From the NCBI GenBank assembly GCA_000173575.1, contig ABYL01000023.1:1-64000 (forward strand): 64,000 nt of DNA, read 5' to 3'. The DNA is from Burkholderia sp. H160. GTDB lineage: Bacteria > Pseudomonadota > Gammaproteobacteria > Burkholderiales > Burkholderiaceae. Positions 27,320 to 36,699 of this stretch are shown piece by piece. The first letter of the stretch is position 1; every line of letters starts with the position of its first letter. The translations under genes and the position numbers were made by a program. Under the pieces are notes generated by a model. That model ran no database searches and was not told the DNA's origin. It saw only the letters and a program-made list of their open reading frames with translations.

Positions 27320-28753
27320 ATGAGCGGAAGCACCCAGATTGAGACCCATCGTCAGCGCCAGTCGAAGATAGCCGCGGCCAGCGGCTGGATTGGCTCAGCA
27401 CTTGAGTACTACGACTTCTTCATCTATGCGACCGCAGCGTCGTTGCTTTTCCCGCAGATCTTCTTCCCCTCGGGCAACCCGACCGTTGCAATCATCGCAT
27501 CACTGGCGACCTTCGGGGTCGGCTACGTCGCCCGACCCATAGGCGCGATGGTGCTCGGCCATGTCGGCGACCGACACGGTCGAAAGACGGTGCTGATCTT
27601 CTGCATGTTTTTAATGGGTATTTCAACGATGGGCGTGGGACTCTTGCCCACGTATCAGCAGGTCGGCATCTGGGCCCCTGCAATGCTCGTCATTCTCCGA
27701 CTCGTTCAGGGGTTTGCCGTCGCGGGAGAGGTTTCCGGCGCCAGTTCCATGATCCTTGAGCATGCGCCGTTCGGTCGGCGTGGCTATTTTGCGAGCTTCA
27801 CCCTTCAAGGGGTGCAAGCTGGGCAACTCCTGGCGGCAGCGGTCTTCTTGCCCCTGGCGCATTTCATACCGAAGGATCAATTTGCTTCCTGGGGATGGCG
27901 CATTCCGTTCCTCCTCAGCTTTGTCGTTCTCATCATGGGGTACATCATTCGTCGCCAGGTTGACGAAACTCCAGCTTTTCGCGAGGAGCAGGCTCACGGC
28001 GAGGTGCCTTCCTCACCGGTTGTCGAGGTCCTCCGACAGAGTTGGGACGATGTTTTGCGTGTAGTCTGCATGGCGCTCGTCGCGGTCATCGCGCTTCTTG
28101 CTACGGTGTTCGGTGCCGCGTATGCAGTCCAGCCGGCCTACGGTATCGGCTTTCCTATTGGTGTTTTTCTTTGGATTCCGGTTCTTGGAAACATCTTCTC
28201 GGTCATACTGATTCCCTTCGTCGGCAATCTCTCCGACAAAATCGGCCGCAGGCCGCCAGTTCTTGCCGGCGTACTCAGCGCCGGGCTGCTCTCTTTTGGT
28301 TACCTGTACGCCATCAGCATCCATAATCTCTGGCTCACGATAATTCTTTCGGTGCTGATGTGGGGCATCGCCTACCAGGGCTTCAACGGGGTGTTCCCGA
28401 GCCTTTTCCCAGAACTATTCCGCACGCGGGTGCGTGTGACGGGAATGGCCATCGGACAAAACGTTGGGACGACGCTTGCGGCACTGACGCCCACACTCTT
28501 TGTTGCCATCGCGCCCCCCGGCACCGCCAACATTCCGCTGAAGATCGGCTCTCTAACGTTCGGCATCTGTCTCGTTGCCGCGTTCGCTGCATTCACTACA
28601 CGTGAGACGTATCGGATCCGCCTTGACGAGCTTGGCGACCGCGATGCGGTGCCCGTACCCAAAGCCGAGTACGAGCGCGTGCGTGGCGAAGCGATGGCCG
28701 GACGAATCGATACAGCCGATGCGCAGGACCTCGCAAATCGGGCTCGCTCGTAA
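27320..28753 (+). CDS. MHS-family (ShiA/ProP-like) MFS transporter
   Basis: 477 residues with 12 membrane helices. The start SGWIGSALEYYDFFIYATAA and the loop GHVGDRHGRKTVL mark the metabolite:H+ symporter branch of the major facilitator family, which includes shikimate (ShiA), proline/betaine and alpha-ketoglutarate carriers. The second-half loop NLSDKIGRRPP is also present. The C-terminal 50 residues are cytoplasmic. The neighbouring shikimate dehydrogenase-like gene makes uptake of shikimate, quinate or a related hydroaromatic acid plausible. Divergent from and probably controlled by the IclR regulator. Confidence 0.85.
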   Translation: MSGSTQIETHRQRQSKIAAASGWIGSALEYYDFFIYATAASLLFPQIFFPSGNPTVAIIASLATFGVGYVARPIGAMVLGHVGDRHGRKTVLIFCMFLMGISTMGVGLLPTYQQVGIWAPAMLVILRLVQGFAVAGEVSGASSMILEHAPFGRRGYFASFTLQGVQAGQLLAAAVFLPLAHFIPKDQFASWGWRIPFLLSFVVLIMGYIIRRQVDETPAFREEQAHGEVPSSPVVEVLRQSWDDVLRVVCMALVAVIALLATVFGAAYAVQPAYGIGFPIGVFLWIPVLGNIFSVILIPFVGNLSDKIGRRPPVLAGVLSAGLLSFGYLYAISIHNLWLTIILSVLMWGIAYQGFNGVFPSLFPELFRTRVRVTGMAIGQNVGTTLAALTPTLFVAIAPPGTANIPLKIGSLTFGICLVAAFAAFTTRETYRIRLDELGDRDAVPVPKAEYERVRGEAMAGRIDTADAQDLANRARS

Positions 28754-28867
28754 CTGTTTGGGCCGGCCCCACTGGTTGCTACCAATGTGTCGGTGCAGCC
28801 AGGCTCGAGCCGGACATAAACGATTTGACCGCGGCGCTTGCGAATAGATTGACGCCGCACAAAGGAA

Positions 28868-29326
28868 ATGGACATGCACAACGAAGACACACCCCGTTAC
28901 GACGGCCCGCGCGGGCTTGCGCAATCTCTAAGCGCATTTGCTCGAATCAGTGCTGCCGAGGCGCCCTGGAACCAGGAGGGCCTGCGCGCCGATTCTGAGT
29001 ACCGCGACCTCGGACTCGCCACGGTAACCAACGGTCGCATCGGGGCAAAGCACATTCGTGCGCTCAAGCCGTTCACCGATCCTACTGGCTGGCACTGGCA
29101 CGACATGACTGGGCACTACCTGTATGTGCTGCGCGGATCCGTGACGTTCCGTTTCGCCGGAGTAGAGGGCGACGTGACGCTAAACGCTGGTGACGGCCTG
29201 TCGCAGCCCGCCGGCGTGCCGCACAACGTGATGTGGCGCTCCGACGATCTCGAGGTCATCGAGATCAACGAGCCCGCTGTCTACGGGACTTGGGATCTGG
29301 ACGTACCGCCGGCACCCTGGAAATGA
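28868..29326 (+). CDS. Cupin-domain protein
   Basis: 152 residues, a single cupin barrel in the C-terminal two thirds: WHWHDMTGHYLYVLRGSVTF carries the first metal-binding motif (His residues and a Tyr/Glu position) and GDGLSQPAGVPHNV the second with its His. AAAGGAAATG just upstream of ATG 28868 is a ribosome binding site. Probably an isomerase, dioxygenase or sugar-acid binding protein in the same catabolic cluster. Substrate unknown. Confidence 0.78.
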   Translation: MDMHNEDTPRYDGPRGLAQSLSAFARISAAEAPWNQEGLRADSEYRDLGLATVTNGRIGAKHIRALKPFTDPTGWHWHDMTGHYLYVLRGSVTFRFAGVEGDVTLNAGDGLSQPAGVPHNVMWRSDDLEVIEINEPAVYGTWDLDVPPAPWK

Positions 29327-29505
29327 CTGGGCACGCCCGCTAGGGTCTTCCTGGGGTGTCATGACATCGCTCAAAGAGGTCCGGTATTCGCCAACCAGGT
29401 GGCTTGGTCCGGAGAATCCACGTATCCGACACGCCCTTAGTGCGCCACCTTTCCGGGCAGTCAGGTAAGACTGCGCCATCAGCCAACATCGAACACCACG
29501 CAGCC

Positions 29506-30342
29506 ATGAAACCATATATCACTGGAAAAACGCGACTCTATGGGTTAGTGGGCGATCCACTGACGGCAGCCAGGTCGCCACAATTGTTGAACCAGCTCTT
29601 TGCTGAACAGCGCGTGGACGCAGCTTGCGTTCCGTTCTGGGTGAAGACGGAAAACCTGTCCGCCTTTGTCACCGGTGCACGAGCGATGGGCAATCTCTCC
29701 GGCATGCTCGTCACCATGCCTCATAAGCAACGGATGCTGGAATTTGTCGACGAACTACATCCGACTGCCCGTCAGGTCGGCGCGCTCAACGTCATCCGTT
29801 GCGAGGCAGATGGACGTTGGGTCGGGGCGATATTCGATGGCGTCGGTTGCGTTCTCGGGATGCAGTGGGAAGGCAACCATCCGGCGAATAAGTCGGTGCT
29901 TCTCGTCGGCGCCGGAGGCGCAGGTAGCGCCATCGCATTTGCGGTCGCGTCCGCCGGCGCTAGCAGGCTCACCATATACGATGCCAACGAGCATCGGGCT
30001 GGCGACCTCGCGGCATCGGTTGCTGCTGAGACCGGCTGCGACGCACGTTCGGGGCCGCCCGACCCGCGAGGCTTTGACGTCGTCATCAATGCCACGCCGC
30101 TCGGCATGAAAGTAGACGATGCCATGCCGATCGATCCGGAGCGGCTCGCGCCTGGCGCCATCGTCGTCGACATCATCAATGCGTCCGAGCCAACGCCGCT
30201 TCGACGTGCCGCGCAAGCGCGCGGGTGCCGGACCCAGGACGGGGGACCGATGCATCAAGGGCAGGCCCTCCATGCACTCAGGTTTCTAGGATTCGATTAC
30301 CGCCCCGATGGGAGAGCAGCATCTGAGGACGGCCCGCGATAG
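29506..30342 (+). CDS. Shikimate/quinate dehydrogenase-like protein (AroE family)
   Basis: 278 residues from the ATG starting MKPYITGKTRLYGLVGD. N-terminal substrate domain with catalytic Lys in VTMPHKQRM, and a Rossmann domain with GAGGAGSAIAFA; the late PMHQGQALHAL matches the end of AroE proteins. The substrate serine motif of AroE (S-x-S before P) reads AARSPQLLN here, so the first Ser is lost, which suggests a substrate other than shikimate or dual use as in YdiB/RifI-like enzymes. It is surrounded by catabolic genes, not by chorismate biosynthesis genes. Confidence 0.8.
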   Translation: MKPYITGKTRLYGLVGDPLTAARSPQLLNQLFAEQRVDAACVPFWVKTENLSAFVTGARAMGNLSGMLVTMPHKQRMLEFVDELHPTARQVGALNVIRCEADGRWVGAIFDGVGCVLGMQWEGNHPANKSVLLVGAGGAGSAIAFAVASAGASRLTIYDANEHRAGDLAASVAAETGCDARSGPPDPRGFDVVINATPLGMKVDDAMPIDPERLAPGAIVVDIINASEPTPLRRAAQARGCRTQDGGPMHQGQALHALRFLGFDYRPDGRAASEDGPR

Positions 30343-30464
30343 ACGCCGAATAGAACACACGACCGTCAGGACAAAACGTGTCGGGAAAGCGCGCATAGGC
30401 AGACAGTTGCCACCGATTCGCTTCGAAGCACGAAGTCATGAGAAATTTCAAAAGGAGAACACGC

Positions 30465-31484
30465 ATGAGAGTTGCATTACTGGAGGTCAGCCATTGGCAT
30501 GTCCCGCTCTATCTTGATGCGCTGGAAGCGCCCGGGATTGAAGTGGTTGCCGTGTCGGATGCGGAGCATGTCAAGGGCGAGGCAATTGCCGCACGATTCG
30601 GAAGCAAGCTGTACTCGTCGGCCTATGAATTACTCGAGCGCGAGGAAGTCGATTTTGCATTCGTGTTCGGGCGTCACTCCGAGATGCCGGCTCTCGCTGA
30701 GGCCGTGATCGCGCGTAACATTCCCTTCGCGCTAGAGAAACCGTGCGGCGTCAACCTGTCGCAGGTCACCCGACTTCGCAAACTGACCGAGCAAGCCAAT
30801 CTTTATTGCGCTGTGCCATTGATTTTCCGAATGAGCGAGTTGCTCAGCTCGCTCGAAGATGCGGAGGGGCGCATACCGTCGGACTTCAACTACATGTCCT
30901 TCCGTTTCGTTGTAGGGCCGCCGAGTCGGTACGAAGCGGCCGGTGCCGGCTGGGCGCTCGATCCCGTGTACTCCGGAGGGGGATCGACAATCAACGTGGC
31001 GACTCACTTCATCGACCTGTTCAGATTGCTCACTGGCAAAGAGATCACCCGGGTCTCTGCCACAATGAACTCAAGAACGCATCGAGGGGCCGTTGAAGAC
31101 TATTCGCTGCTGACCATGCAAACCGACGACGGCGTGATCGGTCTGGTGGAAACGGGATATAGCTTCCCCAGCACCCCCGACGAGCAGCGCGAATTCTCGT
31201 TCACTCTTGCATCCGATCGGATATACGCGAAGTCCGGCCCCGACCGGATCGAGATTCGAGAGAGGAACAACCTTTCTGCCGGCACGCGAAGCCGCCGCCT
31301 CCAGCTCGATACTGACTTTTACTACCCGTTGTTCGTCAAGCGGGTGCTCACGGAATGCCGTACCGGCGCAAAGCCCATCGCGTCATTGCGTGACGCAGAG
31401 CTCATGATGCAAGTCTTGGACGCGGCCTACGCGTCAGCTCGAGAAGGGGGTGCGCTTCAAACTCTTGAGCCGATTTCCATGTGA
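30465..31484 (+). CDS. Gfo/Idh/MocA-family oxidoreductase
   Basis: 339 residues from the ATG at 30465, which has AAAAGGAG upstream. Rossmann domain (about 1-120) with the family's EKPCGVN motif, then the C-terminal substrate domain with GGGSTINVATHFIDLFRLL (proposed catalytic His/Asp). The usual GxGxxG at the N terminus is replaced by LLEVSHWHVPLY, a variant seen in some members. Expected to oxidise or reduce a sugar, cyclitol or hydroaromatic hydroxyl with NAD(P). Its stop overlaps the next gene by 4 bases. Confidence 0.82.
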   Translation: MRVALLEVSHWHVPLYLDALEAPGIEVVAVSDAEHVKGEAIAARFGSKLYSSAYELLEREEVDFAFVFGRHSEMPALAEAVIARNIPFALEKPCGVNLSQVTRLRKLTEQANLYCAVPLIFRMSELLSSLEDAEGRIPSDFNYMSFRFVVGPPSRYEAAGAGWALDPVYSGGGSTINVATHFIDLFRLLTGKEITRVSATMNSRTHRGAVEDYSLLTMQTDDGVIGLVETGYSFPSTPDEQREFSFTLASDRIYAKSGPDRIEIRERNNLSAGTRSRRLQLDTDFYYPLFVKRVLTECRTGAKPIASLRDAELMMQVLDAAYASAREGGALQTLEPISM

Positions 31485-32536
31485 CGTATCTGTCAGACCG
31501 CACGCTTATGCTGCAAACAGGACATTGCAATGCGGCCGACTATCCTGCGCCACAGGAAGCGGACTGGGTCGCGCGAGATTTCCGTTTCAGCACCGGCGAG
31601 GTGATGTCGGAGGTGCGGCTACATTACCGTACCATCGGCGACCCGGCCGGTGAGCCTGTCTTGGTCCTGCACGGCACGACAGGCACGGGCGCCAGCTTGC
31701 TGACACCTGGTTTCGCTGACGAGCTATTTGGCCCCGGGCAACCGCTAGACGCCAACAGGTATTTCATCATCCTTCCGGACGCACTAGGAGCCGGCGGATC
31801 GTCCAAGCCGTCTGACGGACTGCGCACACGATTCCCGGCTTATAACTACGACGACATGGTGTTCGCGCAGCACCGGCTTCTCACCGAGCATCTGAGCATC
31901 CGGCATCTGCGCCTGTTGATCGGCAACTCGATGGGCGGCATGCACGCATGGATCTGGGGTGTGCGCTATCCGGATTTCATGGACGCGCTCGTGCCAATGG
32001 CGTCACAACCGACGGAGATGTCCGGCCGCAACTGGATGCTGCGTCGCATGCTCATTGAGATGGTCCGAAACGATCCAGAGTACCGAGGCGGCGATTACAC
32101 CATCCAGCCCAGTTCCTTGCGCCTTGCCAACGTCTTTTTCGCGCTGGCTACCAACGGTGGCACCCTCGCCTGCCAAAAGGCGGCGCCAACGATTGAACTG
32201 GCCGACAAGTACGTCGACGACAAGTTGGCGCAGCCGGTCACATTGGATGCCAACGACTTCATATACCAGTGGAGCGCCTCACGCGGTTATAACCCTGCAC
32301 CCGGTCTGCGGAACGTGAAGGCTGCGGTCCTCGCCATTAACGCCGCCGACGATGAGCGCTATCCGCCGGAGACCGGCTTGATGGAGCGCGCGATGCAGCT
32401 TGTGCGCAACGGCCGGCTGCTTCTGATCCCTGCCAGCGAGGATACGTGCGGCCACGGGACGAACGGACTGGCTCGCTTCTACAAGCGCGAGCTGCATGAA
32501 CTGCTACGAACGGCCCCACGCAGGGCCGGGGAGTAA
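31481..32536 (+). CDS. Alpha/beta-hydrolase, MetX-like
   Basis: 351 residues from GTG 31481, overlapping the oxidoreductase stop (an ATG at 31508 is an alternative). The fold and segments (FRFSTGEVMSEVRLHYRTIG, LVLHGTTGTGAS, PDALGAGGSSKPSDGL, nucleophile elbow IGNSMGGMHAW, terminal CGHGT) match the homoserine acetyltransferase-like branch of alpha/beta-hydrolases. In a catabolic setting it is more likely a hydrolase or esterase than a biosynthetic acyltransferase. Last gene of the plus-strand cluster that begins with the transporter. Confidence 0.78.
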   Translation: MTYLSDRTLMLQTGHCNAADYPAPQEADWVARDFRFSTGEVMSEVRLHYRTIGDPAGEPVLVLHGTTGTGASLLTPGFADELFGPGQPLDANRYFIILPDALGAGGSSKPSDGLRTRFPAYNYDDMVFAQHRLLTEHLSIRHLRLLIGNSMGGMHAWIWGVRYPDFMDALVPMASQPTEMSGRNWMLRRMLIEMVRNDPEYRGGDYTIQPSSLRLANVFFALATNGGTLACQKAAPTIELADKYVDDKLAQPVTLDANDFIYQWSASRGYNPAPGLRNVKAAVLAINAADDERYPPETGLMERAMQLVRNGRLLLIPASEDTCGHGTNGLARFYKRELHELLRTAPRRAGE

Positions 32537-33358
32537 CGCCCCTACGGGCGTACCGCTAAACTCGTCCGATTCGAGCCGTCGTTTCGCTGTCGCCTTGAAC
32601 GTCCGCTGCGTAAAGGACAACGGTCGTCGCTATAGTCCTGTTCGCTCAGCATCGACCGTCCCCAGTTGGCCCAACTCCGCCCGATGCCATCGGCCGTACC
32701 CTATACCGATCCGGCCGTTCGGGAACGCTCTTTCGATGGTCGCTGCCTGGACCGCAACGGTCATCCGCTTTTTGGGGCAAGTGGTTTTTCGATTTCTTGG
32801 GCAACATAGGTAGGCAGTTACCGGTGCGTCCCCTTGGATGGCCTTAGCGTGACCGCGGCGGGGCGGCGTCAGACACTGGCGATCAGCCTAAAGGCCGTCT
32901 TATGTGGGAATCGATCGATGCAGATAACCTGTGCTGTAGCCTTTGCCACCTGACCAGTTCGCCTTCGAGCATCGCCAGTTCGTTCCTCTGGATCCACGTG
33001 CTGACTTTCAACCTTGTCAAAAGCGTCAGACATTCGCGATGCTGCTCCACTAACAGCTCCTGCCGCCTCACTTGCACCCGAACCCTCAGTTAAGCCACCA
33101 ACGATGGGCGCAGCGCCGGTTTCCCTGAAGCGGTCAGCGAAACGCGCCGAGGCGCGCGGTGCTGACCGTACAGCATATCAGGACGAAGCGGCGTAATGAG
33201 GTGCGCGTTAATGTCCGAAAGTCAACGTTACTAGAACGAGCCGACGACTGCGATACATTCATCGAGTGGTAGTTGCTGTCCGACTCGGCCCCGCTAACCG
33301 CGAATGGCCCGCCTCCAGATCAATCGCTCTCATGTTGCATCTGTATGCGAGACGTCTG
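32537..33358. other. 822-base gene-poor region
   Basis: No well-supported gene. Two short opposed frames (a leucine-rich 64-residue frame on the minus strand at 32883-33077 and a 60-residue frame on the plus strand at 33014-33196) look weakly protein-like but have no ribosome binding site and no recognisable family. It may hold remnants of lost genes. Confidence 0.4.
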
Positions 33359-33574
33359 TCAGCCGAAGCGCGCTTCCAGCCAGTCCTGCGCCCAGTTTTT
33401 CGCATAGGCTATCGCGTCCTCGCGTGCGTCAAAGCCGGCCAGATCGCCACTCGAGTGAATCTCGTACCCGGTACCGTCCGCACGGCTGCCGCTGATGCGT
33501 GCGTGAGCCATGTACTCCCCGTCGGCCCGCCGGGGTGTCGGGTCGACAACGATCAGAGTGGAATTGAAGCGCAT
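33359..33574 (-). CDS. Small hypothetical protein, family A (71 aa)
   Basis: MRFNSTLIVVDPTPRRADG, then EYMAHARISGS, SSGDLAGFDAREDAIAYA and a C-terminal NWAQDWLEARFG. AAAGGA 6 bases before the ATG supports the start. Paralogue of the 72-residue protein at 14436-14654. No signal peptide or membrane segment. Function unknown; the WAxxW helix after SGDL could be a binding surface. Confidence 0.65.
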   Translation of the reverse strand: MRFNSTLIVVDPTPRRADGEYMAHARISGSRADGTGYEIHSSGDLAGFDAREDAIAYAKNWAQDWLEARFG

Positions 33575-33636
33575 GGGCGTTCCTTTGGGGTTGTCGCCCG
33601 TTGCGACTGTCGCAAAGGGGCGTCGAAAAGCGCGAC

Positions 33637-33876
33637 TCAGATGCTAAGCCTGGCCATGATCTGTCCGGCTTCGTAATCCGACTCGCAGCTTGCCATGCCG
33701 TGTTCACGCAGCAACGCACGAATCGACACGAACATCAGAAACGCGTCTGAATTTACCTCGTGACGACGGTCATGGATGACGCTATCCAATTCCGCCTCCG
33801 CGCCGGGCGGCAGAAACTGGTCGACGATGCCCGAGCCATTGCACCGAATCCATTTCAGCAGGTCATTCCTTTGCAT
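33637..33876 (-). CDS. Hypothetical protein (79 aa)
   Basis: Starts MQRNDLLKWIRCNGSGIVDQ with GGAG 6 bases before the ATG at 33876. It is acidic and helical (FLPPGAEAELDSVIHD, then SDAFLMFVSIRALLREHG), soluble, with Cys at two positions. I do not recognise a family. It runs in the same direction as the family A gene, 62 bases downstream of it, so the two may be co-transcribed. Confidence 0.5.
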   Translation of the reverse strand: MQRNDLLKWIRCNGSGIVDQFLPPGAEAELDSVIHDRRHEVNSDAFLMFVSIRALLREHGMASCESDYEAGQIMARLSI

Positions 33877-34402
33877 ATCAAACTCCAATGTGTGCAATGG
33901 CGCGCTGTCCACTACAAGCGGGTGAAGGTCCAGCCTGCGGTAGAGACGGGACCGCGTTGTCATGAGGCACCTTGAAGGCCGCATCACCGTACGGCGCATG
34001 AGAGGGAGCGTAGAGATGTGAGCCGTTGCATCGGCAGCGCTTCACACGTTCGGCCACGTCGAGTGGTCGTGGGTGAAAGCGGGAAAGTCCCGTTCCGCGG
34101 GGTGAAGCAACTATCAGGATGCCGGGAACGGCTGCAGGTCGAGCGCTGATCTCATGCTACGCCCATTGATAAATTTGTACAGAAGAACCCGTGCCTTGGG
34201 CGCCGTCGGAAAAGCACGGGGGAACGTGCAAATCAGCTCGGTACTTATGACCGTAGTGCCGGTGGACTGTGGTAATCCGATGATCCGCATCCGACTGCTT
34301 CTCTTCTCGGGCTCGTCAGGTAGCGACGCAGAATGCGCTATTTCGACATGCGAGTCAGGCAGTCTCCACCTCAACAGTTCAACCAACGCGAAACGACGCA
34401 TC
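33877..34402. other. 526-base region with no clear gene
   Basis: A minus-strand frame at 34114-34401 continues beyond the infA remnant for 95 residues but matches nothing I know and has no ribosome binding site. Otherwise nothing is seen. Confidence 0.35.
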
Positions 34403-34516
34403 TGGCCCGTGCGTACGCACCCACGACCACGTCATTGTCGAGCGCGACACGGAATCGGCATCCAATAGGACTTCATCAACGATACTGTCGAACTCAAACA
34501 GTTCGTCCTCGGCCAT
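34403..34516 (-). pseudogene. infA: Frameshifted second infA (IF-1) remnant
   Basis: From the ATG at 34516 the frame reads MAEDELFEFDSIVDEVLLDA, clearly parallel to [20 protein letters not shown] of the intact IF-1 gene at 36700-36966. A one-base deletion then shifts the frame; in the next frame VALDNDVVVGAYAR matches [14 protein letters not shown]. The remaining 40 residues of IF-1 are not found. So this is a dead duplicate lying 2.3 kb from the live copy. It is preceded by a strong hairpin at 34533-34570. Confidence 0.75.
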
Positions 34517-34532
34517 GCAGGTTCCGGCTGTG

Positions 34533-34570
34533 ACATCGTACAGATCCTTCGCCGAGGATCTGTACGATGT
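34533..34570. repeat. Perfect 15-bp stem hairpin
   Basis: ACATCGTACAGATCC (34533-34547) and GGATCTGTACGATGT (34556-34570) are exact reverse complements around an 8-base loop. No T-run on either side, so it is not a typical terminator. It lies 17 bases upstream of the start of the infA remnant. Confidence 0.75.
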
Positions 34571-35033
34571 GAATCTCGGAACCCCGATACAGGATCATCC
34601 GGTACATAGGGCGCTCCGATTGAGGGATCGATACGCGCCGGGAGGCGACCGACGGGTGGACGTGCCAGCGGACGAGCTTCCCGTGGACAAGGACTACGCG
34701 CTGGCCCAGTCAGGGGGCGGCGGCCAATTCGACCTGACATTCATTCAGACATGCGAACCGATGCGCACGCCCGCATCTCCGTGCGCATGGAGTGCTAATT
34801 GAGCGAAAGTCGCGTCAGGCTCTCTCGAACGCTCGCGGCAGAAGGTTTGCTTCGCGGCGCAGGAAATGTCGGTCAGCCATCGGGACGCGCGGCCGACGGC
34901 CAGCACGTGGCATGCAGAAGAACGCTCTCAGCCACTGGCCACCTTTCTGATGACCGACAGTTGGATCGGCGATCAGGCAGAGGGCAACCCGGCGCTTGGG
35001 CACATCAGTTAATGCCGCGCTTCAGCAGCGTTT
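34571..35033. other. 463-base region with no clear gene
   Basis: Short frames only, none with a ribosome binding site and a recognisable product. Nothing further is seen. Confidence 0.35.
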
Positions 35034-35321
35034 TCATATGTCGATGACCGAAGCGCCACTCACCTTTCCGTCGACGATGTCCTTTCCCTGCTGCCGGGCG
35101 GCTCGCCTTGCCGTACCGAAGTCGGAGAACGCATGCGGCTGGTTGAGCCTGAAGACCCGGCTTACGGCGGGGTTTGCTGTCGTCGCCGGACGACATATCC
35201 GCACCGCAATGTCATAACCTTCGGCGGAACGGGAATGTCCGTCAAAGCGACTGAAAGTGCGGGGAAAGACGAGGGGATGAAGTTCGTACCCCTTGTAGAG
35301 AAGAAGCGGGTGTGTCGGCAT
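35034..35321 (-). CDS. Small hypothetical protein, family B (95 aa)
   Basis: Starts MPTHPLLLYKGYELHPLVFP; GGAG lies 8 bases before the ATG at 35321. Later segments are EGYDIAVRICRP, VSRVFRLNQPHAFSDFGTARRAA and IVDGKVSG. The protein at 35928-36212 has the same plan (YRGFDISLLVYP, EGFDASIRISDP, SRLFRVPGKRPFGSAGDARRA, LIDGDGS), so the two are paralogues transcribed away from each other. Soluble, beta-rich with one helix around the ARRA motif. Function unknown. Confidence 0.62.
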   Translation of the reverse strand: MPTHPLLLYKGYELHPLVFPRTFSRFDGHSRSAEGYDIAVRICRPATTANPAVSRVFRLNQPHAFSDFGTARRAARQQGKDIVDGKVSGASVIDI

Positions 35322-35927
35322 GTTGGTCACTCCACAGGGGAGGACTCACTATACCGTGGAAAAGACAGCGTCGGGCGGGCGAGACTGTTACCAGAATTGC
35401 ATTGACCGAAGGTATTGCGGCGCGTATGTTCAAACTCAAGGTTTTCAAAGCAGGCGACTGTCCGCACCGTTATCACGTCTATTTCGACGACCTGACGACG
35501 GCTATCAGCCTCGCGCCACGTCCACGCTTAGGTAGCAGTTTCTTCAAGGGCGCCACCGCAGCGACGGCCGGGGGCCGTACGCAATTAGGCAGGCCCCGGA
35601 TACCGGCTTCGTCACACAAATGACAAAGGCTGCCCGCCGATGGGCTAGCGAATGCGAGGTGAGGCATTGCAGTGACCATGCTTCTTGGACTCGGGGCAGA
35701 GCGGCGCTATCGAGCAAACGAAAACGGATTGCCGCCTGAGCGAGCCCTTGCCGATGTGAGACTCGAAGCTCGCGTACTCGTGTACCGGATATCCAGCCGA
35801 CAAACTTTCTTCCGGTCACTTCGCCGCCGTCGGTGCGGCTCGTCTGGCGTTTGGTATATCGGCTTCAGCCAGATCTGTAGAACGATAAAAAAAACGGCTG
35901 CGTGCTGCGGTCCAAAGGAGTTACTTG
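35322..35927. other. 606-base divergent region between the two family B genes
   Basis: It must hold the promoters of both family B genes. A 65-residue plus-strand frame from 35426 (MFKLKVFKAGDCPHRYHVYF onward) looks protein-like at its start but lacks a ribosome binding site and ends in low-quality sequence; it may be a gene fragment. Confidence 0.35.
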
Positions 35928-36212
35928 ATGACAACCACTCGCCATTATCGAGGTTTCGATATTTCCCTGCTCGTGTATCCGCATTGCAAGACTCAACCGG
36001 GATATGGTCACAATTACGAGGAAGGATTCGATGCTTCGATTCGCATCAGCGACCCGGATGCCGTGACGGACAGCCCCCGAAGCCGCTTATTCCGTGTGCC
36101 CGGCAAGCGGCCTTTCGGGAGTGCCGGCGACGCAAGGCGCGCGTCGGTGGCCTACGCCGAAATGCTGATTGACGGTGACGGATCTGAACGCACTATCTGG
36201 GAAGCGGCCTGA
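35928..36212 (+). CDS. Small hypothetical protein, family B (94 aa)
   Basis: Starts MTTTRHYRGFDISLLVYP with a strong AAGGAG box (35915-35920) 7 bases before ATG 35928; a TTG three bases earlier is a weaker start. Shares the YxGxxxxxLVxP, EGxDxxIRI, SRxFR and DARRA plan with 35034-35321. It has no signal peptide, membrane helix or known catalytic motif. Function unknown. Confidence 0.65.
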   Translation: MTTTRHYRGFDISLLVYPHCKTQPGYGHNYEEGFDASIRISDPDAVTDSPRSRLFRVPGKRPFGSAGDARRASVAYAEMLIDGDGSERTIWEAA

Positions 36213-36392
36213 GTGCTCCAGCCACAGCAATTCGGTGCGGCACGATCACCGTGAGCAACCGCAGCACGCGGCTGTGTTCACATTGACCCGCCTTTTGAGG
36301 GGATCCCGTGCCAGTGGCCCTGCCTGCCAGGGAGATGCCACGCACAGTCCGCATAGACGGCCGCTTCAGCATGGCCGCCCGGCAGTTCCCGG

Positions 36393-36605
36393 TCAGTACC
36401 GCTTTTTCGGCGGCAACGACCGTTTGATCTGCTTGCGCAGGCGTGCTACTGCAGCAGCCTTTTTGCGCTTGCGTTCTGTGGTAGGTTTTTCATAGGCTGT
36501 CCGGACACGAAGTTCCGGAATCAGGCCTGTGCGCTCGATCGCGCGACGGAAACGGCGCAGTGCAACTTCCACGGGCTCGTCGGGTTTCAGAATTACGGTA
36601 GTCAA
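36393..36605 (-). CDS. rpsU: Ribosomal protein S21 paralogue
   Basis: 70 residues from TTG 36605, which has AAGGA just upstream. The protein ([20 protein letters not shown], then [20 protein letters not shown], then [18 protein letters not shown]) is a full-length 30S subunit protein S21, including the basic C-terminal tail ending LPPKKRY. S21 helps base-pairing at initiation near the 3' end of 16S rRNA. It lies 94 bases downstream of the IF-1 gene on the same strand. It is on an apparent island, so it is probably an extra copy with altered expression rather than the housekeeping one. Confidence 0.88.
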   Translation of the reverse strand: MTTVILKPDEPVEVALRRFRRAIERTGLIPELRVRTAYEKPTTERKRKKAAAVARLRKQIKRSLPPKKRY

Positions 36606-36699
36606 TTTTTTCCTTGGTTGAGATCCGCAAGCAATTGCGAATGGTGATATGGATATGCACGCAGCGTCGTGGCACAGCCGACAGTCGCATATCGCGCTT

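Noticed and set aside
35426..35623. 65-residue plus-strand gene MFKLKVFKAGDCPHRYHVYF...
   Set aside because: No ribosome binding site, and the second half is low-quality sequence; mentioned only in the region note.
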